This document shows, in pieces, positions 42,941-54,900 of a stretch of DNA of 64,000 nucleotides. The notes beneath the pieces are model-generated. The model did not search any database. It was not told the origin of the DNA and saw only the letters and a program-made list of their open reading frames with translations. Numbering within the stretch: position 1 is the first letter of the stretch; each line of letters begins with the position of its first letter. Made by a program: the position numbers and the translations under genes. The DNA comes from DAISVY01 sp036826635 (GTDB lineage Bacteria; Zixibacteria; MSB-5A5; GN15; FEB-12): assembly GCA_036826635.1 (NCBI GenBank), contig DAISVY010000001.1, positions 1 through 64,000 of the forward strand, given 5' to 3'.

Positions 42941-45916
42941 TCAGTTCTCCGGTTTCAGAATCACCCCTTCGCTGTTGTGTCCGTCCATCTTGATGATCAG
43001 CGGTTTTTCGAAGCGCAAATGACGGGTGTATTCGCGGGTCTTTACGGCCTCACCCGCGCTTAGCCACGGCCAGTCGATGAAGTCGTGGTTACCATCGGCG
43101 TTGACCGTGAAATAGCCGATCTGAAAAGCGTTGAGATTCTGGAAGAAGTGAGTTCCCTGCGAAGGCGTAACCTTCATATCTTCGAAACCGGTCTCGACGA
43201 TGACTCGGGCCCCGGCGATATCATCCCAGGTTACGGGAATACCCAGCCAGGGGTCGGCCGATCCCCAGCGCCCGATGCCGACCAGCAGGTAAGGCCGCTG
43301 TTCACCGGCCAGTTCGAGATTAAACAAGCCTATTTCACGGGCGATCTGGACCGTATTGGCGCGGTCGAAACGCTGCCGGTCAACGAAGACAATATCATGC
43401 ACGTTATTGATCAGACCGTTGCCGAAAACCTGGTTGCTTCGGCAGACGAGTCGCTCGGGTTCGATGTCACCGATTTCGAGTTGTTCGCGCTCCTGGCTGA
43501 TAACCATCGGGCGCAACTGTAGCACATGGAATTCCTTCGGTTGGCCCGGTGGTACGGACAGGTTCACCGAGAACTCCATTTCGACCGGTGTGTTCATGCC
43601 GGCCCGGCCGAGTTCGAGTATATCGCGGAGGATATCGGCCAGCGGAAAGACATCGCCCTTGAGCACATGAGCGAACGACACGATCCTGATCCCGGGACGC
43701 GAAACACCGTCGTAAACGATGTTGTTATCGAGTGAACAGGTGGAACCGAGCGGACCGAGCACCCCGTCTTCTTCCGCCACGTTCAGACTCAGACGGACCA
43801 GTTCGACCTGTCGGTTGTGGTCGCAGTCGGCGTCGGTGGGCGGCATATTCAGTGCGAAAAATTCCTTCTGAGAATTGATAACGGCATCCTCGGCCGTGGT
43901 AAAATGCAGTAGGTGACGCGGATAACGAGGACAGAAACGCACCGTTGCGCCCCCTTCGACGACCATTGCCCCCAGTCCCAGGGCTACCGAGGCGATACCG
44001 TCGTCGGATACCATCGGTTTTATCGGGTAATAATTGTGCGAACGCGCCACGCCGGAGAAGTCCGGGTAAAAATTATTGCGATGGGTTCGCCCCACCATTT
44101 TCTGAATTATGACCGCCATCTTTTCTTCTTCGAGACGATACGGCGTCTGGCTGACGTATGCCTTGGCGTGATGGGAGAAGGTGGAAGCATACACGCGCTT
44201 GATGGCGACAATCAACTCCTGCAGGCGCACCTCAAGGTCCCGGTGGTTGTTCGGGACCATGTACGTTTCATAAACGCCGGCAAAAGGCAGGTAAGACGAA
44301 TCTTCCAGCAGGCTCGACGAACGTATGGCCAGAGGATAGTTGACGACCTCCAGCAATCTGCGGAGCCAGTCGACCACGTGTTCGGGCATCGAAGCGTCGA
44401 GAAACCGGCGAGAGATTTCTTCGTCGTCGGAATGTCGCACGGCCAGTTCACTCAGGTTGTTCTGCTCCATGAAATCATCGAAGACGTCTGTTTGCAGAAT
44501 TGTCGCCGCCGGAACGGAAATCCTGATGCCGTCGTATCTTTTGCGAATCTGAGAAGCGTTCAGCAAACTTTCGACAAAGACGATACCGCGTCCTTTGCCC
44601 CCGATTGAGCCCGAGCCCATGCGGGTAAAAGTGTCGGAGCCGTCGAACGTGACCGTGTCGAAATCAACGATGGTACCGCGGTGTTGTGCCTCATGATATT
44701 CGCGAATGTACGTTATCAGTGCCTGCCGCAGATCGTCGGGCGAGGCATAGTCGGACACCTTGCGCGGTCGAAGTTTGTGGGCCAGATAAAATTCCGTGCG
44801 GGCTTTCAGCCAGTTGGAAAAATGGTTTCTCTCGGCGTGAAAAATCAGGCTTTCGGCCGGGACAGTGCGTATTCTTTGTTCCAGTTCTCGAAGATCGTGG
44901 GCGTGCGCGACCTCGGTGCCGTCGGGCATCGAAAAAACAAAATCGCCGAAGCTCAGATATTTCTTCATGAAATCCCTGAGTTCGTGCATTAACATGGGCG
45001 AGTTCTTCAGCAAAAACGACGCCCCGACCCCCAATGCCACCGGCTTCATTTCAATGTCGTTCGATTGCAGCAGAATGGGAATGTCCCGATGGCTCTTCTT
45101 TACATTGCGGGCGAACTCGATACCCGCCTGCGGATCAGATTCTCCCCCGTGGGGAAAACGAATGTCGGAAATGACGCCCAATATGGTTTCGTGGTAAGTC
45201 TCGAAATACCGCCAGGCCTCTTCGTAAGTGTGACAAAGCAGAATTTTGGGACGGGCGCGCATGCGAAGCATCTTGTGCGACAGATTCATCCCTTCCTCGA
45301 TCACTTCCTGTGAGTGTCTCATCAGTTCGGTATAAATGATCGGAAGGTACGAGGAATAGAACTTAACCGAATCCTCGATCAGGATGACCGACTGCACGCC
45401 GGCCAGTCGGGTATCGCGCTCCACATTATGAATATCCTCGATGCATTTGATAATAGCCAGCAGGATACGGAAATTCCCCTGCCACATGAAAACCTTGTCG
45501 AAACAGGAGACATCATGTGTGGCCAGCAGCGTGTTCAATTCGCGGTTGTCGTAGGTCAAAAGCACCAGCGGTGTGGTAACGCCCATCTTCCGCAGTTTGC
45601 GAGCATAATCGATGGCGTGAAGGTCCTGAAGATGCAGGGTGGTGATGATCAGGTCGAAGCGTGATTGCTGGCTGGCCAGTTCTATGGCTTCCTTGGCGCT
45701 CGAAACCCACGTTATGCCCGGGGCGTGCGACAGGTTGAGGCCCATGTATTCGTTCAGGAGAAGTTCATACAGCCCGCCGTCCTCTCCCAGCACGAAAGAA
45801 TCGTAGAGACTGCTGACCAGTAAAATGTCCCGTATGTTGTGCCGCATCAGCTCGTGGAATTCAACGAAGCGGTTGCGGTAACTATATTTAAGTCCTACCT
45901 GATCGGATTTCTTCAT
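42941..45916 (-). CDS. REC-REC-PPDK_N protein with GRWGS/GTHFF C-terminal module
   Basis: This 991-residue protein starts with two receiver-like domains (about residues 28-165 and 172-325). The second keeps an acidic site (VILIEDS, ISDIRF); the first lacks a clear phosphoacceptor. A pyruvate-phosphate-dikinase ATP-grasp domain follows (about 430-820), with GSGSIGGKGRG, LAIRSSSLLED and HVLQLRPMV. The last ~165 residues carry GRWGSADPWLGIPV (882-895) and GTHFF (921-925). There is no phosphohistidine swivel or PEP-binding barrel, so it is not a PEP synthase. It is transcribed with or after gdhA and is related to the genes at 50150 and 51901. Its activity is unknown. Confidence 0.8.
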   Translation of the reverse strand: MKKSDQVGLKYSYRNRFVEFHELMRHNIRDILLVSSLYDSFVLGEDGGLYELLLNEYMGLNLSHAPGITWVSSAKEAIELASQQSRFDLIITTLHLQDLHAIDYARKLRKMGVTTPLVLLTYDNRELNTLLATHDVSCFDKVFMWQGNFRILLAIIKCIEDIHNVERDTRLAGVQSVILIEDSVKFYSSYLPIIYTELMRHSQEVIEEGMNLSHKMLRMRARPKILLCHTYEEAWRYFETYHETILGVISDIRFPHGGESDPQAGIEFARNVKKSHRDIPILLQSNDIEMKPVALGVGASFLLKNSPMLMHELRDFMKKYLSFGDFVFSMPDGTEVAHAHDLRELEQRIRTVPAESLIFHAERNHFSNWLKARTEFYLAHKLRPRKVSDYASPDDLRQALITYIREYHEAQHRGTIVDFDTVTFDGSDTFTRMGSGSIGGKGRGIVFVESLLNASQIRKRYDGIRISVPAATILQTDVFDDFMEQNNLSELAVRHSDDEEISRRFLDASMPEHVVDWLRRLLEVVNYPLAIRSSSLLEDSSYLPFAGVYETYMVPNNHRDLEVRLQELIVAIKRVYASTFSHHAKAYVSQTPYRLEEEKMAVIIQKMVGRTHRNNFYPDFSGVARSHNYYPIKPMVSDDGIASVALGLGAMVVEGGATVRFCPRYPRHLLHFTTAEDAVINSQKEFFALNMPPTDADCDHNRQVELVRLSLNVAEEDGVLGPLGSTCSLDNNIVYDGVSRPGIRIVSFAHVLKGDVFPLADILRDILELGRAGMNTPVEMEFSVNLSVPPGQPKEFHVLQLRPMVISQEREQLEIGDIEPERLVCRSNQVFGNGLINNVHDIVFVDRQRFDRANTVQIAREIGLFNLELAGEQRPYLLVGIGRWGSADPWLGIPVTWDDIAGARVIVETGFEDMKVTPSQGTHFFQNLNAFQIGYFTVNADGNHDFIDWPWLSAGEAVKTREYTRHLRFEKPLIIKMDGHNSEGVILKPEN

Positions 45917-46039
45917 CGGTTCGTGTCCCTGCGTAGTTATCTCTGTCCGGGGCGTTGCGCGACCCGTTTTTCATGATAGGGGAAAGCCCGGATTATGTCC
46001 ACTTGTTTTGTCCGTGTGGTTTTCGTGTGGCTTAATGTG

Positions 46040-46067
46040 AAACGGAGCGGGTTAACCCGCTCCGTTT
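46040..46067 (-). terminator. Perfect hairpin after gdhA
   Basis: AAACGGAGCGGG (46040-46051) and CCCGCTCCGTTT (46056-46067) pair perfectly around TTAA, about 50 bp after the gdhA stop. It is symmetric, so it could act on either strand. A short TTT ends each arm. It would separate gdhA from the downstream REC-PPDK_N gene. Confidence 0.65.
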
Positions 46068-46114
46068 GTGCAACATAGAAGTACGAATACTCAGTCGGAT
46101 AACCGACCGGAGAC

Positions 46115-47521
<1,407 letters not shown>

Positions 47522-47601
47522 TTAGCTGTTATCTGTCGTCTGCAGGAGGGTCAAGCTACTGAACAGAAAACCAGCTAACTAATTCTGTGGCAATCTGATC
47601 A

Positions 47602-47616
47602 GGGAGACTCTCTCCC
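47602..47616. promoter_or_regulatory. Inverted repeat upstream of gdhA
   Basis: GGGAGA and TCTCCC flank CTC in the interval between the response-regulator gene and gdhA, about 125 bp before the gdhA start. It is a perfect 6-bp inverted repeat and may be a regulator site or a leader hairpin. Confidence 0.3.
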
Positions 47617-47738
47617 GGTTATCTCGTGGCTTCCAATATGGTGCGTTAGGGACACTATGCAATACATACTATTCTGTATATTTGCGGGGATAAGTACCCT
47701 ATACTTGTGCGCAGAGACAGTAATTAAGAGGGTGAAAT

Positions 47739-48347
47739 CTATGGATCGATGAGATGATTACGGATGCAGTATTTGACGATGTCCGTCACGTTTTTAGCCC
47801 GGAGTTTCTTCATGATAGCGGCCCGATGAGTCTCCGCCGTTTTGACACTGACATTGAGTCGGTCCGCGGCTTCCTTGGTTGAGTAACCGTCGGCCAGGAG
47901 TCGGCACATTTCTTTTTCTCTTCGGGTCATGATTCCGGGAGCTCCGCCCGGTGTCGCGGTGGGGTTAACATATTCCATGACCATTTCGTGGCCGGCCGGT
48001 CCGGTCAGGTAATAGTCGCCGGCAGCTACCTTGCGGACGGCAAACACGAGTTCTTTGAAGTCACAGTCCTGCAGCAGGTAGGCCCTGGCTCCCACGGTGA
48101 AAGCTTCGCGCATAAGCGATTCGTTGTGACGGCCGGCGATGAAGACAAACTCGGTTTGCGGCACCAGTTCGCGTATGCGCAGCGCCGCCCCGATACCGTC
48201 AAGCCCGGGCAGACTGAGGTTCAGAACCACCACGTCGGGTTTCTTGTTGCCGGCCAGCTCGACCAGTTCTATCCCGTCACCCGTATCTCCCACCACCAGA
48301 ATACCGAGTTCCGTGGTAAACAGAGAAATGAGACCCTGCCGAAGCAA
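47739..48347 (-). CDS. NarL/LuxR-type response regulator
   Basis: The protein has a receiver domain with phosphoacceptor region VVVLNLSLPGLDG, in which the expected Asp is Asn (LNLSLPG), and a C-terminal LuxR helix-turn-helix (MTRREKEMCRLLADGYSTKEAADRLNVSVKTAETHRAAIMKKL). From the first canonical start (TTG 48347) it is 202 residues. The conserved first strand IKLLIADERKL is encoded in frame just upstream (48348-48377), where no ATG, GTG or TTG exists. It lies between the divergent gene sets and probably regulates gdhA or the neighbouring genes, perhaps without phosphorylation. Confidence 0.75.
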   Translation of the reverse strand: MLRQGLISLFTTELGILVVGDTGDGIELVELAGNKKPDVVVLNLSLPGLDGIGAALRIRELVPQTEFVFIAGRHNESLMREAFTVGARAYLLQDCDFKELVFAVRKVAAGDYYLTGPAGHEMVMEYVNPTATPGGAPGIMTRREKEMCRLLADGYSTKEAADRLNVSVKTAETHRAAIMKKLRAKNVTDIVKYCIRNHLIDP

Positions 48348-48389
48348 CTTACGTTCATCGGCAATCAGGAGCTTGATTTCCGAAAGCAG

Positions 48390-48753
48390 GGTAGGTTGTG
48401 TTCCGAATGAGCGAGTCGTAACATCCTCCGGGTTCTGGTCACCTGCGAAAGTATAACATCCGGTGGCCGTTCAGAAAACAGTTTCTTGACCGCGAGTTCG
48501 GAAGTTCGGGCAGTCATTTGGCCGTTATGTCACCTTGTATGCGGTGCAGTTTGTTGACAAAAGCGTGTTCAGGCGCTATCGTTTTCCGACAATGATAAGC
48601 CCGGATAGTGCCTTCCGGGGTATCGCATATCCGTCGTAGCGAGGCTTTCGCGCCCGGTCGAAAAAAGGGAGCATGGCTACCCGGTCGGTGGGCGTATGAA
48701 TCCTCCGACTGCCGCAACCATGACAGGGCAAATGCCGTGAAAGGGTCAAGGTA
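48390..48753. other. Divergent control region of the dehydrogenase/PPDK_N cluster
   Basis: No gene is supported here. The region separates the leftward response-regulator/gdhA set from the rightward dehydrogenase-like set and contains the promoter candidate at 48554-48582. The 170-nt leader before 48754 contains CCCGGATAGTGCCTTCCGGGG, a possible hairpin. Confidence 0.4.
48554..48582 (+). promoter_or_regulatory. Candidate promoter of the rightward set
   Basis: A perfect TTGACA (48554-48559) is followed after exactly 17 nt by TATCGT (48577-48582). It lies about 170 bp before the ATG at 48754, implying a long leader. Confidence 0.4.
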
Positions 48754-50040
48754 ATGAACAGTTCAGGTTTCGATCCCTTCCTGATAGCTCAACAGCAATT
48801 CGACAAAATGGCCGACCTGCTGGATCTGGAACAGAGCGTCAGAGAATTCCTGCGTCACCCCATGCGCGAGTACCAGTTTCAGATTCCCGTCCGCGGGGAC
48901 GACGGCACTACTAAAATCTTTCGGGGATTCAGGGTGCAGCATAACGATGCCCTCGGTCCGTGCAAGGGCGGGGTACGTTTTCATCCCCAGGAAACGATTG
49001 ATCAGGTCCGTGCTCTTTCGATGTGGATGACTTGGAAGTGTGCTGTTGTGGACATTCCGCTCGGGGGTGCGATGGGGGGAGTAATTTGCGATCCGCACAC
49101 TGTCAGCTATGCCGTGCAGGAGAGGATTTGTCGGGGTTGGGTGCGACAACTGGCGCGCAATATCGGACCGCTGGTGGATGTGCCGGAACCCGATATCATG
49201 ACCAACCCGCAGCATATGCTCTGGATGCTCGACGAATACGAAGCTATCCATCAGGCCCGGTTGCCGGGGTTCATTACCGGTAAGCCGGTCGGTCTCGGTG
49301 GTTCGCTGGGCCGAAACGAGGCTACCGGGTTCGGCATGGTTTACATGTTGCGCGAAGCTCTCCGGCAGCTTGACCATCGCCCCGAGGATATGACCGCCAG
49401 CGTTCAGGGATTCGGTAACGTGGCCCAGGGTGCGATTCGCCTGTATAACCAGATAGGCGGAACGGTGGTCTGTGTGTCCTGCTGGGATCAACACGATCAA
49501 CGGCCGTACGCTTTCAAGAAAGCCGACGGGATCGATCTTAAGACTCTGGTGTCCATTACCGATGAATTCGGCGACATCAACAAAGACAAGGCCCGTGATT
49601 TGGGATACGAAGTGCTTGACGGCGATGCCTGGCTGGAACAGGATGTCGATATTTTGATCCCGGCCGCTCTCGAACACCAGATTACCGAAGCTAACGTCGA
49701 GAAAATAAACCCGCGGGTTAAGATCATAGTCGAGGGTGCGAACGGTCCTATTACACCCGAGGCGGACGAGGTTATCCGGCAGCGCGGTATTTTCGTCATT
49801 CCCGATTTTATCGCTAATGCCGGGGGAGTGATCTGTAGCTATTTCGAACAGGTCCAGAGCAATATGAACTATTACTGGGAGAAGGATGAGGTTCTGGGCA
49901 AGCTGGACGTCAAGATGACCTCGGCGTTTCTGGCCGTGAGCGAACTGGCCACCAAGAGAAAACTGAGCACGCGTGACGCCGCCCATGCCATCGGCATTTC
50001 GCGCGTGGCCCAGGCGTGCAAGGATCGTGGCTGGGTCTGA
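48754..50040 (+). CDS. Glutamate dehydrogenase-like protein lacking the catalytic lysine
   Basis: This 428-residue member of the Glu/Leu/Phe/Val dehydrogenase family has the substrate-binding Lys71 (GPCKGGVRFHP) and Lys95 (MTWKCAVVDIP), Asp147 (PEPDIMTNP) and a Rossmann segment (ASVQGFGNVAQGAIRLY). The motif that should read GGAKGG reads GGAMGG: Met107 occupies the position of the catalytic lysine (Lys125 in Clostridium symbiosum numbering, constant offset of 18). The codon is ATG where AAG is expected. It is probably inactive as a dehydrogenase and may sense glutamate, 2-oxoglutarate or NAD(H). Two PPDK_N genes follow in the same direction. Confidence 0.88.
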   Translation: MNSSGFDPFLIAQQQFDKMADLLDLEQSVREFLRHPMREYQFQIPVRGDDGTTKIFRGFRVQHNDALGPCKGGVRFHPQETIDQVRALSMWMTWKCAVVDIPLGGAMGGVICDPHTVSYAVQERICRGWVRQLARNIGPLVDVPEPDIMTNPQHMLWMLDEYEAIHQARLPGFITGKPVGLGGSLGRNEATGFGMVYMLREALRQLDHRPEDMTASVQGFGNVAQGAIRLYNQIGGTVVCVSCWDQHDQRPYAFKKADGIDLKTLVSITDEFGDINKDKARDLGYEVLDGDAWLEQDVDILIPAALEHQITEANVEKINPRVKIIVEGANGPITPEADEVIRQRGIFVIPDFIANAGGVICSYFEQVQSNMNYYWEKDEVLGKLDVKMTSAFLAVSELATKRKLSTRDAAHAIGISRVAQACKDRGWV

Positions 50041-50149
50041 AAACCCGGCGGGTCTGCCGACGTAAATTACCCGAACGACACACGGTGCTCACCGCGCGCC
50101 ATCGGGTGCGAAGACCGACAGACGTATTATCAACGAGGTGAGATGACCA

Positions 50150-51904
50150 ATGGTCGCAAAGAAGATCAGCGTCGCAGCCGGGAAGCTTCGCCGCTTCGAC
50201 CGTGACTTTTTCGGTTCCCAACATGTCATAACCGGCATCGGGTCCGGCTCTGTCGGAGGGAAGGCTTCGGGGCTGGCGTTCATCAGCGACACCCTTGCCG
50301 CTGCGGCGGATCGGGTATCTCCTCCGGGAGTTACGGTGAGTATCCCGCGTCTGGCCGTTATCGCCACGGATTTCTTCGACCGCTTCATGGAAGAAAACGG
50401 GCTGTACGACTTGGCGTTTTCCGATATGCCCGATGCTCATATCGCTCATTCTTTTCAGCGGGCCAAACTCCCCGCCGACCTGGTCGGTGATCTGCGTGCT
50501 TTGATTGCCTCGGTGCATATACCTCTGGCGGTGCGTTCGTCCAGCCGTCTTGAGGACGCCATGTACGAGCCGTTCGCCGGAGTTTATGCCACCAAGATGA
50601 TTCCGAACAACCAGCATGATATCGACACCCGTTTCACCAAGCTGGTTGAGGCGATTAAATACGTATACGCTTCCACTTTTTTCAAAGGAGCCAGGGACTA
50701 TATCGCCGTTACCGGCAAAGACGCTTCCGAAGAAAAGATGGCGGTGATTATTCAGGAGGTGGTCGGTCAGCGTTTCGGTGATCGTTATTATCCGCATCTT
50801 TCGGGGGTGGCTCGCTCATACAATTTCTATCCGGTGGGCCGCGCCAAACCGGAGCAGGGAGTAGTCGATCTGGCCCTGGGACTCGGCAAGACAATTGTCG
50901 ACGGTGGACTGGTGTGGAGTTACTCGCCGGCTCTCCCGCGTATCGGGCCGCCGGTGGCTTCAGCTTCGGAGCTTCTCAAGCTCAGTCAAACCGGTTACTG
51001 GGCGGTCAACATGGGCAAGCCTCCGGCTTACGATCCCATTCGCGAAACCGAGTACATGGTTCACTGTAATCTCGCCGATGCCGAGAAAGACGGGACTCTT
51101 AAATATCTGGCCTCGACCTACCGGGCTCAGGACGACCGCATGGTCCCCGGCACGGGACCGGATGGACCCCGGGTGCTCACTTTTGCTCCTATCTTGAGCG
51201 AGCGCGAGATTCCCCTCAACGATCTGGTGAAATCGCTTCTGGGGATATGCGAAGAAGCTCTCGACAGCGAGGTCGAAATTGAATTTGCCATGACCCTTAA
51301 CCCGGAAGACGGGTTGCCTGCCCGCTTTGGTTTTCTTCAGGTGCGTCCGATGGTCGTCTCACACGCCCGGGTGGAAATAGACGAGGACGAAATGGCGGGA
51401 GAAAAAGTGCTGACAGCGTCCGACAGGGTTCTCGGTAATGGCGAGCAGTCGTCGATTACCGATATCGTGTTCGTTCGTCCCGATCTTTTCGAGGCCAAGC
51501 ATACCCGCACTATCGCGGGAGAGCTGGATGCGATCAATCGTCGTCTGGTCGATGAAGGTCGTCACTATCTCCTGGTCGGTTTCGGTCGCTGGGGAAGTTC
51601 CGATCCCTGGTTGGGCATCCCCGTTCAGTGGAGTCAGATTTCGGGAGCGGGGGTCATTGTTGAAGCTACTCTGCCGGAGATGGATGTCGACCTCAGTCAG
51701 GGTTCGCATTTCTTTCACAACATCTCCAGTTTTCAAATATGTTACTTCATGGTTAAACATTCCGGTATATTCCGCATAGACTGGGACTGGCTGAAGGGTC
51801 AGCCGGAAGTTGCCGGTACGCATTTTGTCAGCCATGTCAGACTGCCGCAACCATTGACAGTTAAGGTGGACGGCCGGAACGGCCGGGGAGTTATTTTGAA
51901 ATGA
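50150..51904 (+). CDS. PPDK_N (ATP-grasp) protein with GRWGS/GSHFF C-terminal module
   Basis: This 584-residue protein is the minimal member of the set. The N-terminal ATP-grasp domain of the PEP synthase/PPDK type (about residues 20-405) has GSGSVGGKASG (31-41), LAVRSSSRLED (126-136) and QVRP (397-400). A C-terminal module has GRWGSSDPWLGIPV (479-492) and GSHFF (518-522). The histidine swivel (TxGGxxxHxAI) and PEP-binding domains are missing. The phosphate acceptor is therefore unknown; the conserved His520 is a candidate. ATG follows GAGGTGAG. Its stop overlaps the next start (ATGA), so the two are co-translated. Confidence 0.82.
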   Translation: MVAKKISVAAGKLRRFDRDFFGSQHVITGIGSGSVGGKASGLAFISDTLAAAADRVSPPGVTVSIPRLAVIATDFFDRFMEENGLYDLAFSDMPDAHIAHSFQRAKLPADLVGDLRALIASVHIPLAVRSSSRLEDAMYEPFAGVYATKMIPNNQHDIDTRFTKLVEAIKYVYASTFFKGARDYIAVTGKDASEEKMAVIIQEVVGQRFGDRYYPHLSGVARSYNFYPVGRAKPEQGVVDLALGLGKTIVDGGLVWSYSPALPRIGPPVASASELLKLSQTGYWAVNMGKPPAYDPIRETEYMVHCNLADAEKDGTLKYLASTYRAQDDRMVPGTGPDGPRVLTFAPILSEREIPLNDLVKSLLGICEEALDSEVEIEFAMTLNPEDGLPARFGFLQVRPMVVSHARVEIDEDEMAGEKVLTASDRVLGNGEQSSITDIVFVRPDLFEAKHTRTIAGELDAINRRLVDEGRHYLLVGFGRWGSSDPWLGIPVQWSQISGAGVIVEATLPEMDVDLSQGSHFFHNISSFQICYFMVKHSGIFRIDWDWLKGQPEVAGTHFVSHVRLPQPLTVKVDGRNGRGVILK

Positions 51905-54900
51905 CCGATCACAAGAAATCGATAGACAAACTTCTGGAAGCTCTCCAGGAACGGGCCAAGGAACTTAACTGTCTCTATCGCATAGAAGAAATTCTCAAAG
52001 ACCGCGATGAATCGTTCGACTCCGTTTTTCCGAAAATAATCAAGGCCATTCCGCCCGGCTGGCAGTATCCCGACGTATGCAAAGCAAGACTGGTCTACGA
52101 AGGCCGAGTGTATCAGGCGCCCGGGTTCAAGGAAACACCCTGGATGCAGAGCGCCGATATCGTGATCACCGATGTTGTCGTGGGGACTCTCAGCGTGGAA
52201 TACACCGAGCAGATGCCCCTGGCCGACGACGGACCGTTTCTCAAGGAAGAGACCAAGCTTATCAAGACTATCGCTGAAAGACTGAGCCATCGTATCCAGC
52301 ACCGTAAAATGCGCCAGATAATCGAGGGCTTTGATTCGGCGACCGGAGAGACCCCGAGTAAGGAATTCGGCGACTGGTATGCCGTGGTGCGCATGCTCAA
52401 ACAAACCGATAGAGGTCTGTACACGTCCATATCGCGTAAACTTCTCAATTATCTCTGTTGGAGCGGCGTGACCGAAGCGGAGAAATTCGTGCAGTCGCTC
52501 GGTGCGGCGGATTTCGAATCGACGGGGGAGAACGGCGGCAATTGGAATCGTCCGCAGCAGAAGCATGATGTTCAACTGCCCGCCGATCTTAGTTTTGCCG
52601 CCTATAAGATTGCGTCGGAACATCTGAGCGGCGATCAGATACTGGCTCTGATCAATCGGTGGGTACATGAAGACAAGCTGAGCTTCCTGGTCCAGATAGT
52701 GAACCGTAACGTTTCTCTGGCCGAGGTGGCCGATTCCGTCAGACGCTATCATCATCTGATGGAGAGCGAATCGGAAGTTGTCTCTCCGGCCCGGCTGGGT
52801 GTCCAGGCGTCACTGGTCCGCCGGCTGCTTTCCGACCAGCTTTCTTATATCCGTATAGCCAAGGACTATATGGACATCAATGACTTTTATCACCTCTTCG
52901 AGAGAGTCGTGTTCACCACCGACAGCCACGGCAAACTGGGTGGCAAGAGTGCCGGGTTGTACTTGGCCTCGCAGATTCTAAAGAAAAAATCGAGCGGTAA
53001 CGATCTGCTGGCCAATGTCAAGATTCCCAAGACCTGGCACGTTACCTCCGATGTTCTGCTCCATTTCATGCACTATAATAATTTCGATGACGTGGTGGAG
53101 CAGCGCTACAAAGGGATCAATCAGGTCCGACTCGAATATCCCCACATCGAGCGCTCGTTCAAAAGCGCCCGTTTCCCCGACGATATCGTCAAGGGGTTGT
53201 CCATGGCGCTGGATGATTTTGGCGACTGTCCGCTTATCGTTCGCAGTTCCAGTCTGCTGGAAGATCGGGCCGGTTCCGCTTTCTCCGGCAAGTACAAGAG
53301 TCTTTTCCTGGCCAACCAGGGCAGCAAAAAGAAACGGCTGGGCGCTCTGATGGATGCCATTGCCGAGGTCTACGCTTCGACTTTCGGACCCGATCCCATC
53401 GAGTACCGGACCGAACGTGGGTTGCTCGATTTCAGCGAGGAAATGGCCATAATTATCGAAGAGGTGGTGGGCAATCAGGTCGGCAAGTATTACCTGCCCA
53501 GTTACGCCGGGGTGGCGTTCAGCAGCAATGAATTTCGCTGGTCTTCATCGATTAAACATGAAGACGGACTGATCCGCCTCGTGGCGGGTCTCGGCACCCG
53601 CGCGGTCGACCGGCTCAGCGATGATTACCCGGTTCTGGTTGCACCCGGTCAGCCGGGATTGCGGGTGAATGTAAGCCCGGACGAAATCATGCGCTATTCT
53701 CCGAAGAGCATCGACGTAATCAATCTTGAAACCAACAGCTTTGAAACCATGCTTCTGTCGGATTTCCTCAAAGAAGTCGGCTATGAACTTCCGGGGGTGA
53801 AAGACATGGTGTCGGTCTTCAAAGACGGTCACATCAGCCAGCCGGTAGGCCTGAACATCGATTTCGAAAGCGACCGACTGGTGGCCACTTTTGAGCGCCT
53901 TATTTCCTCGACGCCCTTTGTCAAACAGATAAAAGCGATTCTCGATACTCTCAAAGAGACACTGGGCTATCCGGTCGATATCGAGTTTGCTTCCGATGGT
54001 CAGGATTTCTACTTGCTGCAATGTCGGCCGCAGAGCCACTCTGTCGAGAGTCAGCCGTCGCCTATTCCGCAGGATGTGGCCAGGGATAAAGTCGTTTTCA
54101 CCGCCAATCGTTTCGTGTCCAACGGTCGGGTGCCGGATATAACGCACATCGTCTACGTGGATCCCAAGCGGTATGACAGCCTGCCCGATCGGGCCAGCAT
54201 GCTGGCGGTCGGTCGCGCCGTGGGGAAACTCAACGAGGTTCTCCCGAAGCAGCGGTTTATTCTCATGGGTCCCGGACGCTGGGGAAGTCGCGGCGATATC
54301 AAGCTGGGGGTGCCTATCACTTACTCCGATATCAGTAACACCGCTGTTTTGATTGAGATGGCTTTCAAGAAGGGTAACTATCTTCCCGATCTTTCTTTCG
54401 GCACCCATTTCTTCCAGGATTTGGTCGAGGCCAACATCCGATATTTGCCGTTGTATCCCGACGATGAAGGGGTCATATACAACGAGCGTTTTCTGTCCGG
54501 GGTAAAAAATATCCTGCCGGATGTTATTCCCGATTTTGCGTCTCTGGCTGATACAATTCACCTGATTGATATTCCTCAGATTACCGATGGTCGGGTGTTG
54601 CGCATCCTGATGAATGCCGACCTCGATCAGGCTATCGGTTATCTGGCCGAACCGCGGGCCGAAGCCGAGCCGGTGAGCATCGTAGAAACGGGCCAGAGCG
54701 AGAAGATCAACTATTGGAGCTGGCGCATGGAGTTCGCCAAGAAGATTGCCGCCAATATCGATCCCGAAAAATTCGGAGTAGTTAGTTTATACGTCTTCGG
54801 CAGTACCAAAAACGCCACCGCCGGTCCCGGCAGCGATATTGATTTGCTTATTCATTTCCGGGGAACACCGGAGCAACGACAGGTTCTGGAATACTGGCTC

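Noticed and set aside
48754..50040. Annotation as a working glutamate dehydrogenase
   Set aside because: The catalytic lysine position is Met (ATG codon at 49072-49074 area), so the family name is kept but the activity is not assigned.
50150..51904. Annotation as PEP synthase or pyruvate phosphate dikinase
   Set aside because: Only the ATP-grasp domain is present; the phosphohistidine motif and PEP-binding domain are missing.
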